Shown piece by piece: positions 24,267-35,849 of a DNA stretch of 64,000 nucleotides. Origin of the DNA: Acanthosoma haemorrhoidale (taxonomy: Eukaryota; Arthropoda; Insecta; Hemiptera; Acanthosomatidae); the NCBI GenBank assembly GCA_930367205.1, contig OV884014.1, forward strand, positions 78,347,104-78,411,103. Direction: 5' to 3'. Within the stretch, counting starts at the first letter, position 1. Every line of letters begins with the position of its first letter. The notes under the pieces are model-generated. The model was not told the origin of the DNA, made no database searches, and saw only the letters and a program-made list of their open reading frames with translations. Both the position numbers and the translations under genes were made by a program.

Positions 24267-24493
24267 AGCTAGTGGCCCTAGAGACGTGTTTCAGTAGTTT
24301 GTAAGGACTGTCTGTAGTTAGATTTGTAGTTATCTGTCACAACGAAAAGTTTTAAACAGACCCGCTTAAATGTGATCCATCCCTATCGGCTGTGATCGGT
24401 TTAATACGAGTCGTTCCGGTGGATCGTGGAAACACCTTGCAGTCGACGGCTGAGGAGCTGGCAGGAATACAATTTAATTGTCTGGTTTTGGAG
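24267..24493 (+). other. Probable 5' untranslated first exon
   Basis: About 225 bases of GC-richer sequence follow the promoter-like block and end in GGAG followed by GTGAGC, a strong 5' splice site (intron from 24494). The only ATG is at 24370 and is followed immediately by a TGA stop, a minimal start-stop uORF, so the segment should be non-coding. The gene it belongs to is not identified. No convincing coding exon follows for more than 20 kb, so its intron is long or its exons lie outside the window. Confidence 0.5.
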
Positions 24494-27400
24494 GTGAGCA
24501 AATGATGTTAATATTATTTTACTCATGGCCACTGTTCATTTTGCCCCTCTAACGCAGATCCGCTCTCCTTTATGAAGGGAAGATTTAATTCCAGACAAGC
24601 GTCAAAGAGCCTCCATGGCGGCCATCATAATTGACGGCAGACGAAAGTCCTACATTCCGTAGCCCGGCGAACTGATATCTAATAAATACCTTCTCGTATC
24701 TGTATTAACTATTATTTTCTGTTGAGATAACCTCGACTGAAATGTCGTTGCTGCAGTTTCTCGATATACTTCAAATTGTTCCAAGTTTTGGACTATAAAA
24801 TCAATTTTGTCATATCAAAACCTCTCATTTTGAGATAAACGTGCATTATTTTGACATCATATGCTTTAATAAACCGGAAAATGTACATATAGTGTATATA
24901 GACAAACCCTGATGTTATCATTTAATATTGATAACTGTTGATTGGGAAGTAAACAAGTATTTTTTTATCAAATTTGTGTAGGATTTTTGTAATCAGGACC
25001 TTTTTACCTAATATTTGTGATGCAAGTACAACTACTTTTAAAGGAACAGAATAATTCATTGCCTGTGCTTAAAATATCATGTATTATTGATTACAATCAG
25101 CTTGAAATTTAATTGTGTTTTTGATAGATTAGATTTTCTTAACTTTAATTCTAAATTAAACTACTATCCTAATGAAAATTGTGACCTGTAACCAAGAATA
25201 ATGCAGTTTTATTTAGTAATTGCGGGTAGTAAGTTGAAAGGTGTTTTATTTGTGCCCCACGCAATTAGTTTTCATTGGAAAGAAACATAATTTGACTCCA
25301 CATTCCAGTGGAAGGCATCATATTTCGTGACTGCGTTCCTTTCTTGCTGTGTCTTCAAGATAACAGTTATATTAGTATAACTTTTTTTATCACGGCATAT
25401 TGAAATTTATTAAATATGTCAAAATACTATTTCTAACTCAGATATTTTGAGTGCCAATAAAACCATTTCACCTGAAAGAATGCACCTCAAATTATTTATA
25501 CTTACATTTCTAACATTAATTTTAATACATCATATATAGTAACATCCACTCGTGCTTACAAGAGAATTCAAGGATATAAATATTATTAGTTATAAAGGAT
25601 TCAGTGAAAAATATTTTTTTGACAGTGATCATAAGTAAATAATATCATATTATATGTAATTTGTTAATACCGTATTCTTAATAAAAATACAACAATGAAG
25701 TTGTATACGTTATAAGATTGAAGCAATTTTATTAATTCTTAGATAAAACAGCAATTAAAAAGCTCCAGTTTTTAGCAAAATTCAATATGGCCTTAGTTTT
25801 GGTTTTAATGCCTTGTATTAAGTTAATTGTTAAAGATGTTTCTAGCAATCTAAAAAACAAAACTTAGACTAAGTACATAATAGCATTAGAGATTTTTAAT
25901 TTAAAAATTTTGTTTATTTAAATTTCAAACATCAATATTAATACAAAATTTAATAAACATAATTTTTAGTTTAGCAGTATGGCATTATTACTTTTGCTAT
26001 TACTCTTGACTAAAAAGGAATCTATACTTTTCTCAATTTCAGTTTTAACTATTAATTGATGCTAAGTAATAAAATGATTAACACTTATTCTGCTGAGCAA
26101 CTATTACAAATTATGAATGTAAAATATTTTCATTTCTTTTACTTATTGATACAGAATTAAGTTAGGATTAAGAAGTTGATTGAAAAGGGAAAACTTATAA
26201 ACCATTGTTTTTTTTACAACTGCTAACTTTCTGCTATCAAATTTTATTGAGGTTTTTATGCGTTTAAATACTCTTGTTCAGGACAAGAAATTCAGATCAT
26301 CCTGTTGGAAGCCACCCTTTTCTATTAAACAAAATAAAATTAACTGTCTGTTCAGGAAACCAAGAAACTAATATCAAGAAGCAGTTATGTCAACCACTTT
26401 ACGAAATAAGCGTCTTAATACTAATGCAAAATTAATAGTCTTATTAAAATGTTGAAGGTTTATTTGGGTGATATCTTATATTTTATTATTGTAAACTGCA
26501 TTTAAATATTGTAAATATAAATGTTTTTGTGAAATAACCTGTAATTATTGATATTTTCGTATCTTGTTCTGTAAATTTCATTCTTGATAAGTATGTTTAC
26601 ATAACTTATGCAATACTGGTATCTACACTTAACATGGTAATCCCTTAGTATAGACCATTTTATATGTTTTATAAAATATTATATATAATTATAGGACATC
26701 ATAGATATTAGAAGATAATCTCAAGGCCAGTAGTTATCTTTCCATCATTTATCCCTATTGTGTCGACTCAATACTAGTACAATTAATTATTTTTTAAAAT
26801 GATGTCTCATAGTTCACAGTCAGATCAATGCTGAGATTTACAAATAAGCTGAAGGAATATCTAGGCCTTAAGAGCCTTGTTTGCCCTGATATGTGTGTTT
26901 CTCATGCAAAGGGATCGAAATAACGTTTGGAGGGAGAAAAAATAATTGAGCTCATTTCTTCTGTTAACTTACCCTTTGCCATATCAATTTTTCTTAATTC
27001 TCCTGCTATGGAAGTTGGAGTTGTATCCTAGGTTTAAATCCTTGCTAGAGCACACATGAAATTTGAAACCCTATTTCAAAATTTTTTTACAAAAATATAC
27101 AGGTTTTAGGATAGGAAAAGCTGGCTGGCTATTCTATAGTGAGCCGCCCATTCTGTTTACGGAAGTGCAATAAATACATTGTCTGTTTTGAGAATTCGAT
27201 CTCAGAAACTTCATATCATTAAGCAGTTACACAGACTTCTACATTGTATGTGTATGTTATTACTGAAGTAATAAGTAATGCTCAATTTCTCAAAATTGAT
27301 TTGTTTTATATGGCTATCTGATTAAAACATTAAATATTGAAGTTGAGAAGTCTCTTTGCTTTGTAGAGGGATATGAGCTAATTACTGGTTTCTTAAAAAC

Positions 27401-29000
27401 TATATGTCTTTATTCACTTCTATAACAAAAGTGTAAAATCAGTGAATGTGCCCTGAACACAGCGAATAATAATTTTCATGATGCTATACTTTAAACTATG
27501 TTTTTTTTTTCGAAGATCAATTATTCTTTTGTTACCCTTAAAGTTAAAAACTTATTAAGAAAACAAGTCTAAAAGTTTTACTATTTAAGAAGATTGAAAT
27601 AGATTTAAAGGTGTGAAGAATACGATCATTGATCACAATTACCCTCTGCTAGGGGAAATTGTAACTTTTTTAATTATGATTTTTACCAATTAAAAAATAC
27701 ATTGATGAAATTATGATTAATTAATACTTCTATAATTTATACTTAATATTTTCTTAAATGCGCATTAGCCCCCGTAAAGATTTTGATTAGTTTTGTTTTG
27801 ACTTGCTTGTTAAGAATTGCTAAAAGTAGCCGATGTATCAGTCACTGTCACTAGGTTAAATGCATAGTCGAGTTGTTGACTAAGCTGTTGGCCTTGGGAT
27901 GGTACCATTCACTCTTCACATTCTTCTCTTCAGTTTAGAGCAATTTCTTGTTTCCATGATGTTCAGGATGGTTGTTACCCTTGAGGGAGCCCTGTATAGG
28001 CAGGTATGTACCAGAACCCCATACTCTTGAGCATTTCTATTTGTCAGCTATGGCGGGTCTGATAAAATGTATACAATATCATCATTTATTACTCATTTGA
28101 TAGATTGCAGCTTTTTCATAGCTTGGTGGTACAGCTAGTATATATTTAAATGATATATTCTAATCATGTCAATTACAGTTTCATCTATTGTTCTATTATG
28201 TGTGACTAACTATTGATCTTTTTAGGTTCCTAATAGAATAAACTGTCTTTTTTGAGCTGCATAATTATACCTAAAGGTTTAACCTCTCATTCAAAAATTA
28301 TGGATATAAATGCAAAAAATTAAAAATTGAATCAAATAATTTTGCCTGGAGGTACTGCATATGTTATCATGTTTCGAACCCCCTTTTTGGATACTTTCCT
28401 ATTACACTTGTTAGGTGAATGCTTCAGTTTTTTATCTTAAGTGGAGGTATAGATGGTCCTAAGTAATGGAAAAACAGTCATTTACAATGTGTAATTTTAT
28501 GTTTTTCAAAACCAGACACAACTGCTTAGGTTAGAAAGAAAAAAAAACAACTTTATCATATTAATTAGGAAATCAAATTAAAGATGCGTCCTCAACAGTA
28601 AAATGTAATTTGTTTTTGTCATTTAAAAACTTGGATTTCAAAAGTCATTAAAATCATGCAACTTTTCGTAGGGGAACAACTCATTTTGCTTGGAAGTTAC
28701 TTGGAATCAACCTCATGAATTTATTTATCAAGGGCCATTAATTAATCAATGTGTAAAATTGTTAAAAAAAGGCCTGTAATTGAAAAATCAATATTTTCTT
28801 ATCGAACAAGGTATCAAACTAAATATTCAATCATTTATTCTATAATTACAAAACTCATTCTAATCGTGAGCTATATGACACTTAAATTTAAGTTTCAAAA
28901 TAATATAAAGATGTGAGGTGTACATGAAACAATTTAATTGTAGAGTCATATAAGATTGGATATCAGTGATATGCCTGAAAGACGACGAAATCGTGAGGTT
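24494..29000. other. Probable long first intron or intergenic DNA
   Basis: This strongly AT-rich region has no ORF that resembles a protein. It is likely intronic if the exon ending at 24493 is real. A tRNA-like B-box (GGTTTAAATCC at about 27030) is isolated, without a convincing A box. Confidence 0.45.
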
Positions 29001-29006
29001 TCTGTA

Positions 29007-29170
29007 TCTTTTCAATTCAATTCAATTGTTTTTATTTTTCATGTTATCAAAATAAGCCAACTACACAACAGTTAGTTTCCCGTATTTTATTATAAATCTA
29101 ATACAAACGAAATATGACATAAAAGTTCATTCTACCTCTTATGAATGATGTTCACCAGAAGGTCTATAGG
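29007..29170 (-). mobile_element. Non-LTR retroelement 3' end with TTGAA repeat tail
   Basis: Read on the minus strand, an AATAAAAAC-rich segment ends in a short (TTGAA)n run (plus-strand TTCAATTCAATTCAATTG at 29010-29027). Microsatellite tails like this mark the 3' ends of some LINE and SINE families. The upstream body (to about 29170) has no recognisable coding sequence. Confidence 0.45.
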
Positions 29171-29179
29171 TAGAAACAT

Positions 29180-31560
29180 CGATTAATTTCGTTCTGAACT
29201 GTGTTAAATTACGTTTTTTTTCACTTCTTTTCTTCATCAATGTCTTTATTTACAATTATGTTATAATTCAATTGCAGTACTATCTATTCCACTGACCAAA
29301 AAACCCTTTTGTGATGAGGAATAAAGCTAAAATATCCTTAAGGTTTAAGGTTTACCCAGTAGTGTAAAATACGATCGCCGATAGCACCAATGGTTTTTGA
29401 GTATTAGGAGTGATACATTGACTTCCTTTTTAGAGTTTCTATGCCCCGACCCCCCCCCCCCCAAAAAAAAAACAGAAACCCTTGTTTTCACTTTAGTGTT
29501 GGCATGTATGTCTGTTTTAGTCTTTGAGAGCCCCTGTTTTAATTTAGTGACATGAATGTTGATGAGATATCTTGACAACCTGATCCTGATTAATCAATAT
29601 ATAATTTGTACATTATATGTATTTGTGCTTATGTCGACTATAATTACACAATGTGATTACCGTAAACATTAAAACCTGTTTTCGCAGCCTAAGCGAACCC
29701 CTTTATTGTGTAATGCACCACTGTTGACTTGAATTTTTTTATGCTATTGTTTTTTTTCTCCCTTTGAGCATTTAAAACCCTTACAATTTGATATATGTTA
29801 ATTCGTCAATCGTCCATAATGCATTATTACTACTATAATAATCATATATTGTTGCCATTAAGTGCTAATTGGTATAATCTAGTGGTATGTGGGAATTCCC
29901 TGCGGGCCCCGCATACGAATACGTGACAGCTCCAATAAACCGCGCATATATTTTTGTTACGGGGAACCGTTATTCTCTAGCATAGCTCGTGTAACTTTCT
30001 CGTTATTTAAATATACTTAAGTTGAGACCGGGAAGGCTCACTTTAAGAGATGTATAAATATATTTTATGAAATTAGCCAACAATAAATCATATGAAGAAA
30101 ACGCCTTGAAAATTATAGTCAAACCCTTGACAAAAGTATGATAGACATTCTACTCGGTGTGATAAAGCAATATTTATTTTTTAATTACTAAGTAACTCGA
30201 TACTGGCCCTTCGTTAATTTTCAAGGGCTTTTCTCTTATTATCAGCATAAGCGCGACAACAAATGGAACTATCAAGAAAAATATAATTCCTCCTAAAAAC
30301 TTGCTTAAAATTTTGAACATGGACAAGAAGATCAGGTCTTTAATTTTATAAGCTTAATCAAGATTATACAGGCATACATACAGCTGATAAAGTAGCGTTC
30401 ATAGAACACACAAATCTATAAAGAACGGCTCCTCAGTACTTGTTTGAAAGTAAAAGCTCTCCCTTCGAGCTTGATAATAATCACGATGACATGGAAAATA
30501 GTTTTTGTTTCCTATGTGTGAATTGGTTCTGGTTCCAGTGACCTTAGTATATACCTCTGGACTTGGCCACATAAATAAATCACAGGGACTTAAAAAATAA
30601 AAATAAATTTTTGTTATGATAATGGTCTCATTTATACATAAAATGCAATTGCGACTAGTAAGTAGTCATATGCTTTTACACTTATTAAATTTTTGCATTG
30701 TATTTGGCATAGTGTAAATGATTTCAGCTGTTAGATAGATATGTATTGTTTCGTATATTAATCGATAAGTATTCGATTTAAGTACGTCGGGCATAAGTTC
30801 TCAAGACGGCGTTGTAAATACTCTACTGCAAGACTGAGCGACTGTGCGTTTCTCGTTTCTTGGATTTGATTCTAACTTGGAGATGGATTATCTGAAGGTT
30901 ACCAACCTTCAACTAACCAGAGTGCGAACTTCAACTGTAATCGTACTGTAAGAGCATAAACAGTATAGTATATTTTCTATATCGTGTTTTCGGCTCCTAC
31001 CTTAAGAGAGATATTTCGTTCAAGCTTCGAGGAAGTACCAATTGTTATTCCCCATCCTTGTTTGAAAATTATGACAACTACAGTCTATCCTTTACACGTA
31101 TATATTAACAAACTGTCATTTTGTTTTTGTACTGTATTTATCTCCAGCCTTATTTGTGACACCCCTTCATTTATCATAAAAACATACCTCCGTCTTATCC
31201 TTTGGATTATAGATTGTTTTGTTGAACCTTACCCTATCATCGAGTTAGCAGCGCGCTATAATTTTTATATCAGTTTCTATTTCCCATTTAATAGATGTTA
31301 ACTACTAAATTTACATTAATTATACCTATTTTTTTACTAAACTATTATTATACCCCTATTTACATTGTATCTTATATTTTGTTATATTTATGTTCTCATA
31401 AATGACTGTTTTATCTAATATTCATACAGTTCACATTCAAAGCTATCAACTGTTTATTATTATATGCTATATTTATATCATTTCATAAGTTATTTATTGC
31501 ACTCATATCTATTTTTTTTGTACCTAATTATTTTTAATAATTACTGTAAGACATTTCTTT
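29180..31560. other. No recognised gene; homopolymer tract
   Basis: A C-run next to an A-run lies at 29451-29472 and is prone to length variation. A slightly GC-richer patch at 30780-30950 contains a small inverted repeat (GAAGGTT and AACCTTC, 30894-30910). Nothing else can be supported. Confidence 0.4.
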
Positions 31561-31571
31561 CCTTGTTATTA

Positions 31572-31615
31572 GAACTTGATGCAGACACATATGTAGTGTG
31601 TCGAAACGTTGTTCA
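31572..31615 (+). mobile_element. Possible Penelope-like element tail with hammerhead-like core
   Basis: The sequence CTTGATGCA leads into a perfect 6-bp stem (GACACA at 31584-31589 with TGTGTC at 31597-31602) and directly into GAAACG. This resembles the CUGAUGA, stem II, GAAAC core of hammerhead ribozymes, and the pattern ending in TCGAAACGTTG resembles the tails of Penelope-like retroelements. The core has one substitution and one inserted base relative to the consensus, so cleavage activity is doubtful. No reverse transcriptase is adjacent. Confidence 0.3.
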
Positions 31616-33069
31616 ATCAACTTTATGGAAATCTATCATCTTTCTTTCATCAAGATAAGCCGATATCCATCCACCCAATTATGATAGTTGATCCGTGAAT
31701 CTGTAGCCTCGCCTATTTTATTGCTATTTTTTTCAGAACTATTTTTTTTTTTTACAACGATCATAAACTATTTTCTTTTTCTTTATTCGAGTATGTATAA
31801 ACTATAAAAAGAACGCTGAATGTGAAAGAGCTTTATCGAAAGACACGTTAAAAAAAAACATAAAAACTAATGTATTGATTATTACCAAAATCTATTGTAA
31901 TCGGTTGAAAATATAAGTTCTCATGTTTGGAAGATCTTTGAATTCATTTTCGGTGAGCAGTGACTTTAATTGTCGACATTTATCACGTTTAACTTTTTTC
32001 AAACCGAAGGTGTGACAGCAGAACTTAAAGATATAAATTGAGCGAATAAAGCAACGTTAAAAGTAGACAATATCCCCTTTCCTGTGACTCGCCGTACATT
32101 TCAGAGATTAATTAACTAATTAATTAACAGTTTCTTGAGTCTTGACTATATTATCTTGTCGGTACTCTACAATTAATAATTTTTGACCGGTTATATAAAA
32201 TTGTCAATTTTAAGTGACTATCAATTTATTTCGTCCTAAAATTCTGGTGATTTAACAAAAAAAAATAGTGTAATAATCATAATGCTTGTAATAAACCAAA
32301 AATCTTTTTTTTTTTTGTTGATTTTGTTAGTTCATCATTGAAATAAATTAGAATAAACGCCCTTTATAAGGTCTCAATTGTAAACTGTTCGTTTCAATCA
32401 CTCAGTATATATATAGGAATCGTGTCTCCTAATTTAAATAAAATTTACTTCAATATCGAAATGAATCAACTAATAACTAATTGACGATATATATGGTATA
32501 GTCTTGTCGCATACAAAAGTAGTTAAATGATTTTTTCGTTGCTATAGTTAATTTTTTAGCGTCTAAAGCTGACGATTTGAAACGTTTGTAGGCAGACACA
32601 GCCTGTGTTTTATTGTCAATGTCAATTCTGAATTAGTGTTGGCTACAAGGAGATTTTCAAGTTTAAAATAGAGTAGATTATTCAAAATGGGGAAAATACT
32701 AAGTCCCGTGTCTTGAAAAAGGAGAGAGGAAAAAGTTAAATATACCGTTTCTCTTTTTTGTTCTCCCCATGATAGTTACATTCATCATTAAACTTAATGG
32801 GACTGAGTGGACCCTGTTCTGATGATAGATCTGTAGCAGACATACGAAAAGAGTCAATCGATAATTAATTATGTGGTAGTCGTATCGGTAAGTTGTGGGT
32901 GGAAAGAACTTAAAAATTGTCATGTATTCCTCAGGTAACACAGGATTGCAAAAACAATTTTTTTTTTTTTTGTTAACTAATTTTTAGGTTTTTGTGTGGA
33001 TTCCTACAATGACATCCATTTTTTCTTTCGTTTGAGGCTATTAAATAAAATTTATATATGTATTATTTA

Positions 33070-33395
33070 TTTATAGCAGGTCACGAGGCCACTGCCGTTT
33101 TAGTCTCCGAGGAGGATTGTAGGGATGTGTGGCGCAGTGCACTGACTGTGCTAGGGGATTAGGGTGGTTAGATAGGTTATTATGGAAGTTTATGAACTTG
33201 GAAGGGATGATTTCAAGAATGTAGGGTATATTAAGATCGTTGTGAAGGGTTTTGTTGCTGACGTGATAAGGGGCATTTACTATTGTGCTCAGGACTTCTG
33301 ATTAAAAGGATTGGATACGCTTGATGTTCGACTTTTTTGCTGTCCCCCATAGTTCTATTCTGTATGTCCAGATTGGCTTAAGTATAACTTTATAT
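33070..33395 (-). mobile_element. Jockey-like LINE ORF2 C-terminus, family L-B
   Basis: It aligns base for base, at high identity and without large gaps, with 15727-16040 (for example GCAGGTCACGAGGCCACTGC and GACTTTTTTGCTGTCCCCCA occur in both). It contains the end of the ORF2 coding part but lacks the 3' UTR present in the 15.4 kb copy. It is a truncated, inactive fragment. Confidence 0.82.
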
Positions 33396-33399
33396 ATAT

Positions 33400-34470
33400 A
33401 TATATTCTTTTTGTTATTTATTACTATTTTTATTTCTAGATCGTTGTTTTTTTACTCCTTTCTATTTCCGTTATATCTTAGTGAAATATTTAGCTCTGAT
33501 CTTCGCTGAATGCACCCTAATTTTCAAGAATTAAGTCAAGATTTGATAGGCTCATATGTACAAGATCTTGTTAGGTCTAGAGTAGAGTGGTGCCATGAGC
33601 GAACAAATATACCTTTCTTTATCTTTGCCCGAGGTGATCCATAAATTGGCTTCAAAGGTATTTAGACCTTCAGTAGTGGAAGCAACCAAGTGGTACAAAT
33701 CAGACTTTTCCTCTCATTGTTTTTAACTCCAAGCTCTAATGCTTTCATTTGGAAAAATGTCCTTAAAACTTCTATTTTTACCATCTGTTAATGAGTATTT
33801 AGCATCAACAACAAATAACAGTTTAATGTGTATAAATAAGGGCCGAAAGTTGAAGCCTTACTTTCTAAACAAAACCTATATGTCTCGATTTTAGATGAAA
33901 AAACGAAAAAATAAGAATGTTCCTAGACTAAGTCATCTTAGAATAATTATCAATATATTGTGGTATGCTTATTCTGGTATTAAATCTTACAGAGGAACTA
34001 AATAAAAATGATACAAAAGTAAAATAAAATCTGGATTTGGTTATAAATTTACCTTTATTTACACTTGCTCACACTCTCGTAATTATATGTACACCCAAGA
34101 ACAAATTCCTTCGTACACAATTATACATACACTACCCAGGTTTAAGCTGTTTAGAGCAGAGAAGGAATAACATATAAAAAGAACAATAGTATAAGTAAAT
34201 TGAGAAAAATAAATAAAAAACTATACTTTGAGGGTGTTTTCCATTATTTTTTGCAGCCAAAAAATTATAAAATGACCGGTTATATTTTAGAGACCATTGG
34301 TGCGATAATGGGTACAGCTAAGGCAAGTAGTCCAGCAGATGCCTAAGAGCGAACATTGATTGCCTTTAGGTACTATTATTGCCGTGGAGGGGCCTGCAAG
34401 AGATACGGCGATATGTGCTCTCTGCTTATCAACAAGTTATCAGGAGACTGCTCCCCCCCCCTCTCTTGTG
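33400..34470. other. No recognised gene
   Basis: AT-rich DNA without a supportable feature. Confidence 0.5.
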
Positions 34471-34765
34471 TAGTTTATAGAATTTTTGCCGGGCGGGGGT
34501 TCGATTTAAATCGACCCGTCGGTGGAGGGGCGCCGGCGCAGTGATGGCCACCGCCCAGCAGTGTTGCCCAGGGCGTGGTGTTGGCTCCTATGTCCTCCGG
34601 CTCCTGCTACCTCCAGCTACTGTAGCTGCCTTCCAGCCACTTCCTCCAGCACCACTTCCGGTCCATGTCCTGACGTCCGGCGTCGCTGTGGTTGTGCCTG
34701 TGTGTCAGCCAGCCTCTTGCATGCCAGCCAGTCGTCCAAGTCTGTGAAAGCAACAGAGACCGGGG
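34470..34765 (+). other. GC-rich block, possible exon of unknown gene
   Basis: A sharply GC-rich island begins near a C-run at about 34450 and ends by about 34765, where the sequence returns to AT-rich. A potential splice donor (GGG followed by GTAAAC) lies at about 34764. Two overlapping ORFs are open: one starts with ATG at 34541 (68 codons, starting MMATAQQCCPGRG), and the other has no ATG near its start. Neither resembles a known family, and both are low-complexity (Pro, Ser, Cys). A 5' UTR exon is as likely as a coding exon. Confidence 0.3.
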
Positions 34766-35439
34766 TAAACCTATTACATATACATGTATATAAGTGTGAT
34801 TATTGTTTCATTATCATTTTATACCGCATGAGATCGCCCAGTTTTCCAGTTTCCTGAGGCCAGGGAATGTTCCACCCAACCCTAGTTCCTCTACCCCTCC
34901 CCTACTTCAGCCATATTCCAGCATCTAGGACCGGTATCTCGCGTATCACTGGAACCTGAACCCCTTTTAATGGCAATCCCTCTTTGACCTTACTCGAATA
35001 CCTGCTTGAGGGTAATTGTTTTTAAAGTGGAGAATAAGTAAGCACCTTCTCCGATAACATATGCTTCCTTCAGTAGATATTTCTTGAATTGTACTTTGCC
35101 TTATGTTAGCAGAACCAGTTTTGTATATTTTTTGTGTTTGTGTTCTAAGAAGTAACCATAGACTGCTAGACAAAAATAAAATTCGCACGTTTGCTTGGCT
35201 GTTTCATGATAAGTATTGTTATCATGATCTGTTGGAAATAAAATTTGTACTATGTGATTTTTCTTATTTATTTTTTTTTGTGGCGACAGTAGTGCGTAGT
35301 GTATTCGCCCTCTAAGCCGGCGTCTAAGTAGATAGCGTATAGTGTATGCCTATTCGGATAATTGATGTAGACGTTCTAGATAATTGTTTCATCCATACAA
35401 TAACAGATTTAATTTTGTCATTGCTTATGTTTTATAGTA

Positions 35440-35845
35440 CTTGTGCGCGTGAATCGGCGTGAGCGTACAGTTGGCTTGGGATAACCCTTGTAAGGTTTCA
35501 CGCGCGTCCTCCTGCCGCTGGCCATACCCTCCAGGGGAAATGACAGAAGCATTTTACCCCCCGGGTTTTTATACCCCTAGGTATCCGGCACCCAAGTACT
35601 CCCGGGTACACCCTGACGTGCTCGACGGTACTCGCAGGTAGAGGAGGCGATGGGCGTACACTAGGCGCGTACGCTTGCGCCGAGCTGCCCGGCTCGCTGT
35701 CTCTCTCCCAGCTCCGAGTCCGGCTCGAAGACATGCTTCCAGTCCAATCAATATGTAAATCCTACCGTATCTGCTGGAGTTGTACGGTTGTGGGCTGTCG
35801 AAACGTCGGGAAATCCCCGTCACCCGATGTCGTCAGACGGAAATA
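35440..35845. other. GC-rich, CpG-rich block of unknown nature
   Basis: About 400 bases are rich in CpG (many CGCG, CGTACG-like and CCCGGG motifs) in the middle of AT-rich DNA. Short ORFs are open on both strands, as expected of GC-rich DNA, and none is recognisable. It could be a promoter island, an unmethylated 5' end, or the 5' region of a transposable element. Confidence 0.35.
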
Positions 35846-35849
35846 CTTT

